From: SSSZ01 sp016790965 | GTDB taxonomy: Bacteria; Pseudomonadota; Gammaproteobacteria; Burkholderiales; Rhodocyclaceae | Direction: 5' to 3' | Assembly: GCA_016790965.1 (NCBI GenBank) | Contig: JAEUNZ010000027.1 | Coordinates: forward strand, 62,001-126,000 | Length of the DNA: 64,000 bases | Shown: positions 26,397-33,674 of the stretch, piece by piece | How the letters are laid out: the number at the start of each line of letters is the position of its first letter | How positions within the stretch are numbered: the stretch's first letter is position 1 | The notes under the pieces: generated by a model | Database searches by the model: none | What the model was told of the DNA's origin: nothing | The model's input: the letters and a program-made list of their open reading frames with translations, nothing else | Program-made: the position numbers and the translations under genes

Positions 26397-27272
26397 TTAC
26401 CAGCTACGCAGCCAGGCGAGGCCCCAGTTCACCACCTGCTCGCGCTGGGCGGCGGAAGAAAAGGTATGGTCGGCTTCAGCGAAATCGAAGCGGGTGACGG
26501 GCTTGGCCGCGAACTCCGCCTGCCAGGCGGGGGAGTTCTTCACCAGATCGTCGAATTCCCTTGCGATGAGGTCGCGTCCGCTCATGACCAGCATGACCTT
26601 GCCCTTGAAGCGCGTCATGCCGAACAGCAGGCGTTCCGGCAGGGGGCGGTCGGTCGGTAGGGAAGGTGCGGCACCAGGGCCGGGGGCCGTCGGAGCGGCC
26701 GGCGCCGCCGCGCTGCGGGCCTTGGACAGCAGGCCCAGGGCCGATGCCACCGACGCCAGGGGGTTGAACTTGAAGCTGAACACCTTTTTCCAGAAACTGG
26801 CTTGGGTCAGGCGTTGCAGGTAATAGAACCTGAGAATGGCGCGGGCTTCCCCGGCTTCGGTGCGCACCCAGGGGTTGAGCAGGACGGCGCCGCCGACGGC
26901 GGGGTGGCGGTGGGCGTGGAAGAGGATGGCCGAAGATGCGTCGCATTCTCCCCACAGGACTACTTCCTCCAATTCCGGAACGTGGGTCCGGAAGGTGGCG
27001 ATGGCCGCGTCGATATCCTCGCCGATGTGCTCGAAACCGCGGAAATCGCCGTGGGCGTCCCCCATGCCGCGGTAGTCGAAACGCAGGACTGGGTAGCCCT
27101 CCGCGGCCAGCCGGCGGGACCACAGGGTGAGTTGGCGGTGGCCGCCAGCCCGGTACTGCGGGCCACCGCCGACGATGACCAGAACGCCCCGCCTGCCGGG
27201 GGTTTCCGGGCGATGCAGTATGCCGACCAGGGCACTGCCCTGGCAGTCGAAGCAAAGGGCTTCTTCTTTCAT
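26397..27272 (-). CDS. Alpha/beta hydrolase 1, exosortase A system-associated
   Basis: The 291-residue protein shows VLVIVGGGPQYRAGGHRQ near the oxyanion region, FDYRGMGDAHGDF, and a nucleophile-elbow-like GECDASSA, where the usual GxSxG Ser appears as Cys-Asp-Ala-Ser. The final catalytic His is in FAEADHTFSS. A Pro/Ala-rich insertion lies at about 190-210. The ATG at 27272 is only 4 nt after the hydrolase 2 stop. Members of this pair occur together in XrtA loci, and their substrate is not known; release of an acyl group from carrier or CoA is one possibility. Confidence 0.87.
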   Translation of the reverse strand: MKEEALCFDCQGSALVGILHRPETPGRRGVLVIVGGGPQYRAGGHRQLTLWSRRLAAEGYPVLRFDYRGMGDAHGDFRGFEHIGEDIDAAIATFRTHVPELEEVVLWGECDASSAILFHAHRHPAVGGAVLLNPWVRTEAGEARAILRFYYLQRLTQASFWKKVFSFKFNPLASVASALGLLSKARSAAAPAAPTAPGPGAAPSLPTDRPLPERLLFGMTRFKGKVMLVMSGRDLIAREFDDLVKNSPAWQAEFAAKPVTRFDFAEADHTFSSAAQREQVVNWGLAWLRSW

Positions 27273-27276
27273 GCGC

Positions 27277-28128
27277 TCATTCCAGGCCCACAAGCCAGGC
27301 CCTCGTCGCCTCGACCGCGGCGGGTGCAAGGACGCGCTCGTGCAGTTGCCAGAAGGCGGGTCCGGGGAAGAGCCGGGCGGCCACGGGGACGCCGGCGGTA
27401 TTCCAGCGGTCGATGACGGTCTGGCTGGCCGGGGGGATGGCGGTGTCCTCACTGCCGTTCTCCAGCCACAGACAGGGTGTGCCGGGGGCAGGAGCGGCGG
27501 GGGCCAGTTTGAGAGCGTCTAGACCGCGGGCAAATTCCGGGTGCAGTTCGTAGCCGGCCACCTCGACGCATTCGCCGGCGGCAAAGCTTTCGCGCATCCC
27601 GGCGGTGGTTTCCTTGGGCAGGTCGGGGCGGTCGAGGTTGGCGGCGATGCGCACGCGCAGGAACTGGGTCAGGTGCAGCTTGCCGTCCGTTACCGGCTGC
27701 CACAGGGCGAGGGCCGTTGCGGGGCCCGGGGTCTCGGCGGCCAGTTCGGCGGCCAGGATGGCTCCCAGGCGAATGCCCAGGAAGACCCGCTGCTTACCGG
27801 GCTGGGCGCGCAGCCAGTCGCGGGCCGAGCGCAGATTGTCGCGCCAGATATCCCAGCGGGCGTCCCGGGTGTGCCCCTCGCTGTCGCCGGTGCCGAGCGG
27901 GTCGACCACCAGGGTGCCGTAACCTGCCTCGGCGAGACGCCGGGCGAGCAGGGTTACCATGCTGCGGCTGCGATTCATTTCCTCGTTGAAGGGCAGGGCG
28001 CAGAGCACCTGTCCCCGTACCGGATGCCCCGGCGCCGGGAGATGATGGACGGCGAAAAGGCGGGCGCCCCCGCTTTCCAGGAAGAAGGGATGCAAGGCGC
28101 CGCAGGCTGGAGCCGGCCTGGCTCCCAT
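27277..28128 (-). CDS. Alpha/beta hydrolase 2, exosortase A system-associated
   Basis: This is a 283-residue alpha/beta hydrolase. FNEEMNRSRSMVTLLARRLAEAGYGTLVVDPLGTGDSEG is the conserved N-terminal block shown in part (key residues N, E, GTGDS), and FLGIRLGAILAA replaces the usual GxSxG with GIRLG, so the nucleophile Ser is not obvious. It may therefore be a non-hydrolytic or thioester-handling fold (inference). The start overlaps the operon tightly: 2 nt after the ACP stop at 28131. With hydrolase 1 it forms the conserved pair typical of XrtA EPS loci. Confidence 0.87.
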   Translation of the reverse strand: MGARPAPACGALHPFFLESGGARLFAVHHLPAPGHPVRGQVLCALPFNEEMNRSRSMVTLLARRLAEAGYGTLVVDPLGTGDSEGHTRDARWDIWRDNLRSARDWLRAQPGKQRVFLGIRLGAILAAELAAETPGPATALALWQPVTDGKLHLTQFLRVRIAANLDRPDLPKETTAGMRESFAAGECVEVAGYELHPEFARGLDALKLAPAAPAPGTPCLWLENGSEDTAIPPASQTVIDRWNTAGVPVAARLFPGPAFWQLHERVLAPAAVEATRAWLVGLE

Positions 28129-28130
28129 GC

Positions 28131-28400
28131 CTAGGCGAGACCCTTCTTGGCCAGGACGAAGCCCGCCATGGACTCCAGGGTGCCCAGGTTGTCGATGGTG
28201 AATTCCTCGGCGGCGACCTTGATGTCGAACTCGGCCTCGTACCAGGCGATGAGGTCGAGGAGGCCGGCGGAATCGATATAGCCGGTGGCCGGAATGAGTT
28301 CATCGGCGGCGAGGTCGCTGGCGTCGCTGCCCAGCATGCGGGCGATGTCGACGATCTTGGCCTTGATGGCGGCCTGGATGGCGTTCTTGTCGAGGGTCAT
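28131..28400 (-). CDS. Acyl carrier protein encoded behind the E1-E2 genes
   Basis: The 89-residue ACP carries the 4'-phosphopantetheine attachment serine in GYIDSAGLLDLI, followed by the acidic helix II (YEAEFDIKV). It is unlike the other ACP in the window (23971). It lies 16 nt after the E2 stop and 2 nt before hydrolase 2. This suggests that acyl groups generated by the E1/E2 pair are transferred to this carrier (inference). Confidence 0.9.
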   Translation of the reverse strand: MTLDKNAIQAAIKAKIVDIARMLGSDASDLAADELIPATGYIDSAGLLDLIAWYEAEFDIKVAAEEFTIDNLGTLESMAGFVLAKKGLA

Positions 28401-28416
28401 GGTTCGCTCTTTCGGG

Positions 28417-29529
28417 TTATTGGTCCAGACGAGGCGGCGTGCTCAACTGGCGCAGCAAGGCGGCGACTTCGGAGCCGTTGAGGACTCGGTGGTCGTAGCT
28501 CGCGCCCAGGATGCCGGTGCCGTCGGCGCTGGCGGTATGGGCCACCATGAGGGCGGTGTGGGGCGAGAGGATGGGGACGTGACGATTGACCTTCCAGCGC
28601 GCCATGCTGGAAAAGGCGATGGTGGCGCCCTGCAGTTCCTCGGGGGCCAACTTGTGGGCTGCCGCCCGGCGCTGGACGTCGATCAGGTCCTGGACGAAGG
28701 CCAGGGGTTCCCGGCGGGCGGCGTCGCGTAGCACGGTGAGGTAGAGGGTCGCACCGGCCTGGACCGTAAAGCCCAGGTTCACGTCGCGGTATTCGTGCCG
28801 CTCCCGGCCGACCAGGGTGGCGTTGATGCGGGGGTTGTCCCGCGCCAGTTCGACCAGGCGCCAGGCCAGCAGGGGAAGCAGCGGGTTGAGCAGGAGCTTG
28901 TGGCGGGCGCCGTAGTCCCGGGCCAGTTCGTCCCAGGGGGTCGGGTCGTAGCTCACCTCGACGTAGCCGGGGACGGCGACGTCGCGATGCCAGAGTACCG
29001 TGGCCAACATGCCTTTCTCTTCGCCGCTCAGGCCGACGCGGGCGCCCGGTTCTACGGGGGCGGATTCGGAGGCGGCCGGCGCAGTGGCCGCTGCGGGGCG
29101 GCGGCTGAGGCCCAGCCGCTCGGCGTGGGCTTCGATGTCGCGCACGCTCAGGCGGGGGCCCGTGGCGGTCACGTCGGCCGCCAGGAGACCGTATTCGGCC
29201 AGCAGCAGGCGGGCCCGTGCGGTGGGGGCGGATTGGTCGCGGGGACTCTTCTCGCCGCCGGCTATTTCCGTTTCGGGCACGGCTTCGTCCGCCGTGTCGC
29301 CGACCCAGAGAAGCACCGAGCCCACCCGGAGCACCTGTTCCACTTCGCCCTGGACGGCGAGAACGAACCCGGTGGCAGTGGCTTCCACGTCGACTACCGC
29401 CTTGTCGGTCTCCACCTGGGCGACGATCTGACCCTTTTCGATGCGGGCCCCGGCGGCGACCTCTAGACCGACGAGCTTGACCTCGTCGTCGTTGTTATTC
29501 ACCCGCGGGACATGAATTGCAGCAGCCAT
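28417..29529 (-). CDS. Dihydrolipoamide acyltransferase (E2)-like protein
   Basis: The 370-residue E2-type acyltransferase has a lipoyl domain with the lipoylation Lys43 in VETDKAVVDVEA. A Pro/Ala-rich linker is followed by a peripheral subunit-binding domain (about 100-135) and a catalytic CAT-like domain from about 165. The active-site motif reads HRVLNG (347-352), so the His is present but the usual Asp of HRxxDG is Asn. The domain is shorter than normal E2 cores. It would take the acyl group from the E1 gene product encoded 17 nt upstream and pass it to CoA or the adjacent ACP. No E3 gene is nearby. Confidence 0.88.
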   Translation of the reverse strand: MAAAIHVPRVNNNDDEVKLVGLEVAAGARIEKGQIVAQVETDKAVVDVEATATGFVLAVQGEVEQVLRVGSVLLWVGDTADEAVPETEIAGGEKSPRDQSAPTARARLLLAEYGLLAADVTATGPRLSVRDIEAHAERLGLSRRPAAATAPAASESAPVEPGARVGLSGEEKGMLATVLWHRDVAVPGYVEVSYDPTPWDELARDYGARHKLLLNPLLPLLAWRLVELARDNPRINATLVGRERHEYRDVNLGFTVQAGATLYLTVLRDAARREPLAFVQDLIDVQRRAAAHKLAPEELQGATIAFSSMARWKVNRHVPILSPHTALMVAHTASADGTGILGASYDHRVLNGSEVAALLRQLSTPPRLDQ

Positions 29530-29546
29530 AGGGAAATCCGTTTCAA

Positions 29547-31535
29547 TCAGAACAATTCGAGGACGTTGTCGACGATGACGTTTTCGTCGATCAGTTGGGC
29601 GCGCTCCAGGCTGCGCGCCGCAGCGATGGGCACCGGCGGCAGGCCAAGGCGGACCACGGTGCCGCGGTAGCCGGCTTCCGCCAGACAGGCGAGCAACTCG
29701 GCGCTGACGCCGAATTCGTGGTGGGATTCCTCGACCACCACGATGCGCGGGCTCTCCAGCAGGGCTTCCAGCAGGGTATTGCGGGGCAGGGGGCTGAGCA
29801 GCGCGGGGGCGACGATTTCGACTTCGAGTTCTTCTTCATCCGCCAGGCGCTGGGCCGCCCGCTCGATGAAGGGCAGCATGCCGCCGAAGCCCACCAGGGT
29901 GACGTCGGGATCGACGGCACCCCGGCGCAGGGTCGGGAAGAGTTCGGCGCCCGCGTCGGCAGGGCTGGCCGGGACGACCGTGTAGTCTAGGGTGTCCTGA
30001 GTTTCGCCGTAGAGCAGCTTGTGCTCCAGGAATACGGTGGGGTTGGGCCAACGGCTGGTGGCGTCGACCAGCAGGGCGCCACTGGCGTGGCGGTGGCTGG
30101 CGTAGAGCACCGTGAGTCCGGGGACGGACACGAGCAGGTTTTCCGGGCTCTGGCTGTGGGTGGGGCCGTAACCGCGCCGGCCTCCGCAGGGCGCCCGTAC
30201 CACCAGGGGAACGGAACATTCCTCGAACATGCCGGGAAACTTGACCGCATGGTTGTAGATCTGGTCCATGCACAGGGTCAGGAAGTCGGCGAACATGATT
30301 TCGACGATGGGACGCCGCCCGGCGAGGGCCAAGCCGATAGCTGCGCCGGTGATGCCGGCCTCGCTGATGGGGGTGGAGATGACCCGCCCCTTGAAATCCT
30401 CGGACAGCCCGGCGGTGACCTTGAAAGCGCCGCCGTAGGGTTCGTGAAGGTCCTCCCCGATCACCAGGCTGCGGGAGTCGCTGGCCAGCAGGTGGCGCAG
30501 GGCGTCGTTGAGCGACTGGCGCACGGTTTTCGCCTCGGAGCGCAGTTCGGCTGCGAGCGCCGCCGCGGCGGGGCGCAGGCTATGGGTGGGGAGGTCGGCG
30601 AAGGCGGCTTCGGGGGAAGCGAGGGCGAGGGCTTCGACCTGGGCGACAAAGGCACGGTTGCGCGCTTCGATTTCCTCCCGCTCGGGGGCTCCCAGGCGTT
30701 CGCCCAGGGCGGCGACCGGGTCGCGGCGGGCGATGAAATCCTTTTCCGCGTCGCTGCGCAGATCGTCGCCCTTGCTGTGGGGGCCGAGGCGGCGCGTATC
30801 GATGACCAGCATGCCGGGGCCTTCGCCCGCGCGTACCTCGGCCACCACGTCGGCGACTGCGGCGGCGAAATCGGGGGCGCTGTCGTCCAGGCGCCAGGTC
30901 TTGAGGCCGAAGGCCTGGCCGCGGCCCTCGATGCTGCCGGCGACGGTGTCGGCGGTGTAGGTGGTCTGGGCGATGCCGTTGTTTTCGACCACGAAGAGCA
31001 CGCGGGCCTGCCAGACGGCGGCAAGGTTCATGCTCTCGTAGAGCATACCCTCGCCCAGGGTGCCGTCGCCGATCATGATGGCCACCACGGCCGTGCTCCC
31101 GGAAAGGCGGCGGTCGAGGGCCAGGCCGGCACCGATGCCGGTCATCCCCGCCTGGACGCCGTTGCTATGGAAATGACGGAAGGCAATGTGCTGGCTGCCC
31201 CCGAACCCGCCGCACACCCCGGCTTCCCGACCCATGATTTCGGCCACCAGGCCGAGGAAATTGCCGGAATAGGTGAGAAAGTGGCCGTGGTTGCGGTGGT
31301 TGGACAGCACCACGTCTTGCGGGTCGGACAGCGCCCGCACCACGCTCATCTGGCAGAGTTCCTGGCCGATGCAGGTATGGGTGGTTCCCGACAGCAGGCC
31401 GCGGCTGAACAGGTCCAGGATGAGGGATTCGGTCAGGCGGATGAGGTGGGCGTAGCCATACAGTTCGGCGTCGCCCAGGCCGATGACGGGTTTTCCGCAG
31501 GCGTCCGCAGGATATCCGGGAATTTCTGGATTCAT
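29547..31535 (-). CDS. Fused E1 alpha-beta thiamine-diphosphate-dependent 2-oxoacid dehydrogenase
   Basis: The 662-residue protein is a fusion of the two E1 subunits. The alpha part (1 to about 320) has the ThDP signature GDG at 156-158 and ENN at 184-186. The beta part (about 335-662) has the typical EDLHEPYGGAF and STPISEAGITGAAIGLALAG blocks. It decarboxylates a 2-oxo acid and loads the acyl group onto the E2 lipoyl arm. The start at 31535 (MNPEIPGYPAD) is chosen because the 119 upstream codons lack similarity and run into the promoter region. It heads a seven-gene operon. Confidence 0.9.
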   Translation of the reverse strand: MNPEIPGYPADACGKPVIGLGDAELYGYAHLIRLTESLILDLFSRGLLSGTTHTCIGQELCQMSVVRALSDPQDVVLSNHRNHGHFLTYSGNFLGLVAEIMGREAGVCGGFGGSQHIAFRHFHSNGVQAGMTGIGAGLALDRRLSGSTAVVAIMIGDGTLGEGMLYESMNLAAVWQARVLFVVENNGIAQTTYTADTVAGSIEGRGQAFGLKTWRLDDSAPDFAAAVADVVAEVRAGEGPGMLVIDTRRLGPHSKGDDLRSDAEKDFIARRDPVAALGERLGAPEREEIEARNRAFVAQVEALALASPEAAFADLPTHSLRPAAAALAAELRSEAKTVRQSLNDALRHLLASDSRSLVIGEDLHEPYGGAFKVTAGLSEDFKGRVISTPISEAGITGAAIGLALAGRRPIVEIMFADFLTLCMDQIYNHAVKFPGMFEECSVPLVVRAPCGGRRGYGPTHSQSPENLLVSVPGLTVLYASHRHASGALLVDATSRWPNPTVFLEHKLLYGETQDTLDYTVVPASPADAGAELFPTLRRGAVDPDVTLVGFGGMLPFIERAAQRLADEEELEVEIVAPALLSPLPRNTLLEALLESPRIVVVEESHHEFGVSAELLACLAEAGYRGTVVRLGLPPVPIAAARSLERAQLIDENVIVDNVLELF

Positions 31536-31867
31536 TGATTCGTCAAGTCTTGGCAGCGACGCCCCGGAACGGGGCGCCTGGTTGAAGTCCTGTCCGGCGG
31601 TTCCGGGGAAAAAGCGCGAAGCATAGCAAGGATTGCTCTCTCGCGCGTTCCCCGGGAGGGTTTCCGGGGGGCGCGGGAAGCGCCAAACGCCACCCCTCAC
31701 AGGCCCCGAGAACATGCTTCCCGCTCGAGCCCCGCAAGGGTACACGCTCACCCAAATTGCGCGCGTGAAATAATCCTTGGTTCCCTGGTCGGGGCCCCAA
31801 GGGGCTTTCGGAGCGTCCCTCGTGAGAGTGGCTCGGAGTGTGGGGGGGCTGCCATTCGGCCAGAGAT

Positions 31868-31895
31868 TTCGTGCTGGGGCATGACTCAGCACGAA
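31868..31895. promoter_or_regulatory. Candidate enhancer site: TTCGTGCT-N12-AGCACGAA
   Basis: Perfect 8-bp arms with a 12-nt spacer, about 60 nt upstream of the sigma-54-like element and about 280 nt before the EpsB-like start. PrsR, a bacterial enhancer-binding protein encoded 4 kb downstream, is the natural candidate ligand (inference). Confidence 0.4.
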
Positions 31896-31936
31896 GGTTC
31901 CGCTGGGGGGGGCGACAGGCCGGAGCAGGCCCGAAT

Positions 31937-31951
31937 TGGCCCCTTTTTGCT
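31937..31951 (+). promoter_or_regulatory. Sigma-54-like element with one-base-short spacer
   Basis: TTGGCCCCTTTTTGC has the GG and GC of a -24/-12 promoter, but 9 instead of the canonical 10 bases lie between them. It is followed by T and a GC-rich leader. The short spacer makes it doubtful on its own. Confidence 0.25.
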
Positions 31952-32174
31952 GCGGCGCAGCGATGGCGCGAATGCCCCCCTATCGGCATTTCCCGGGCGA
32001 CGTGAAATAATGCCTCCCCCTTTTGGCACCCCAAACCTAAGATGCGCTCCACAGGAATGGGCGGGTGCCGTGTTGGAGCGCCCGCGGAGCGAGGGTCCGG
32101 CCTGCAGCCTCCTGGTGGCTTGCGGACCCGCCGACAAAAATTTGCGCCCCGCGCACAAAGCCTCGGAGTAAGCA

Positions 32175-33557
32175 GTGGTCAGGATGTTCAATCATTGGGT
32201 TCGGTGGCGCACGCTGCTGCAAGTCCTTTTCGATTTCTCCTTTGTATTTGTCGCCATGATCATCGCGACCCTGTGGGTCGGCGCCGGCTTGCCCATCGAC
32301 ATCGCCATGGTTGCCGTCTATGCGGTGATCCTGGGGGTGATCATGCTGCTGCTCAATGCCTGGTTCGGGTTCTATCAGCGTTTCCATGGGCGAACGATCC
32401 ATCAGACTCGAGCCCGGGCGGTGCTTTCCCTCTACCTCGCCGTTCCGCTCGCCTACGGGCTCTTTCTCCTGCTTCCCGTCACGGCGGTGAGCCGCGAATT
32501 TCTCCAGTTGTCGGCCATGTCGGCGGTGTTCGGCATGCTGGTCAATCGCGTCAGCACGGTCCATGCCCCCCCGACCCAGATGCTGGTGCGGCGCATTCTG
32601 GTCTTCGGCGTGGGGGTCAAGGCCTTGGCTGTGCGCAAAGCCCTCAACAAGTCCGATCCGGCCGCCCTCGTCGTCGGCTTCTATCCTGCCTCCAACGAGG
32701 AGGAGATCGTCGTCCCCGCCGACCAGGTACTGTCCAGCGTCAAGCACCTCACCGATACGGCGCGGCAATTGAAGGTGGATGAGATCGTCGTGGCGGTGAC
32801 CGAGCGGCGCGGCGGCGCCCTGCCCCTGCGGGAACTGCTGGATTGCAAGCTGGCCGGGATTCGCGTTCTCGATCTGGCCAGCCATTTTGAGCAGACCCTG
32901 GGCCAGATTCGCCTCGACTCCCTCTACGCCGGCTGGCTGATCTTCGGCGACGGCTTCGGCCAGGGGGCCTGGCGCAGCTTCGTCAAGCGTGCCTTCGATA
33001 TCGCCTGCGCCCTGGTGCTCCTCCTGCTGGCCGCGCCGGTCATGCTGCTGACGGCCCTCATCATCTCCCTGGAAAGCGCCGGGCCGATCTTTTACCGTCA
33101 GGAACGGGTAGGTCTCAACGGGCGCCTGTTCAACGTCATTAAGTTCCGCAGCATGCGCACCGACGCGGAAAAGGACGGCAAGCCGCGGTGGGCGACCTCC
33201 GGCGATTCGCGCGTGACCCGCGTGGGCCGTGTGATCCGCAAACTCCGCGTCGATGAACTGCCGCAACTCATCAGCGTCCTCAACGGCGACATGAGTCTGG
33301 TGGGGCCGCGGCCGGAACGACCCTTCTTCGTCGATCAACTGACGCGGGAAATCCCCTTCTATGCCGTGCGCCACAGCGTGAAACCGGGGGTCACCGGCTG
33401 GGCCCAGGTCAGGTACCATTACGGGGCTTCGGTGGAGGATTCCGCCGAAAAGCTCCAGTACGACCTCTACTACGTCAAGAATCACACCCTGTTCCTGGAC
33501 ATCCTGGTCCTCTTCGAGACGGTGGGGGTGGTGTTGACGGCGAAGGGCGCCCAGTGA
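32175..33557 (+). CDS. EPS priming polyprenyl glycosylphosphotransferase (EpsB-like), XrtA locus
   Basis: The 460-residue sugar transferase has four N-terminal hydrophobic segments, a Rossmann-like central region (RILVFGVGVKALAV) and the C-terminal Bac_transf domain. Its landmarks are RAFDIACALVLLLLAAPVMLLTA, IFYRQERVGLNGRLFNVIKFRSMRTDAEKDG in part, LRVDELPQLISVLNGDMSLVGPRPE, and the closing YYVKNHTLFLDILVLFETV. It moves a sugar-1-phosphate onto undecaprenyl phosphate to start each EPS repeat. GTG 32175 is preferred because CGGAG precedes it by 6 nt; ATG 32184 is possible. It heads the operon containing PrsK and PrsR. Confidence 0.93.
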   Translation: MVRMFNHWVRWRTLLQVLFDFSFVFVAMIIATLWVGAGLPIDIAMVAVYAVILGVIMLLLNAWFGFYQRFHGRTIHQTRARAVLSLYLAVPLAYGLFLLLPVTAVSREFLQLSAMSAVFGMLVNRVSTVHAPPTQMLVRRILVFGVGVKALAVRKALNKSDPAALVVGFYPASNEEEIVVPADQVLSSVKHLTDTARQLKVDEIVVAVTERRGGALPLRELLDCKLAGIRVLDLASHFEQTLGQIRLDSLYAGWLIFGDGFGQGAWRSFVKRAFDIACALVLLLLAAPVMLLTALIISLESAGPIFYRQERVGLNGRLFNVIKFRSMRTDAEKDGKPRWATSGDSRVTRVGRVIRKLRVDELPQLISVLNGDMSLVGPRPERPFFVDQLTREIPFYAVRHSVKPGVTGWAQVRYHYGASVEDSAEKLQYDLYYVKNHTLFLDILVLFETVGVVLTAKGAQ

Positions 33558-33674
33558 CCCCCCGTCGGGGAATCGAGACGCCAAGGTGATCGCCTCAGCC
33601 CCCCCGCTGGGCGGAGCGGGTGTCCATGTGGCGGGGTCGTGATCCGCCACCCGTCCGAAGGGACTTTCTGATCC

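Larger units (their letters stand above)
31536..32174. other. 639-nt divergent regulatory region between E1 operon and EpsB-like gene
   Basis: No credible gene lies here. The sequence holds a perfect 8-bp inverted repeat (31868-31895), a near-sigma-54 element (31937-31951), and two copies of CGTGAAATAAT (31764-31774 and 32001-32011). Both CGTGAAATAAT copies read as extended -10-like elements on the plus strand. Several GC-rich palindromes are also present (for example CCTTGG with CCAAGG near 31775-31803). It must drive both the E1 operon and the epsB-prsK-prsR operon. Confidence 0.6.
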
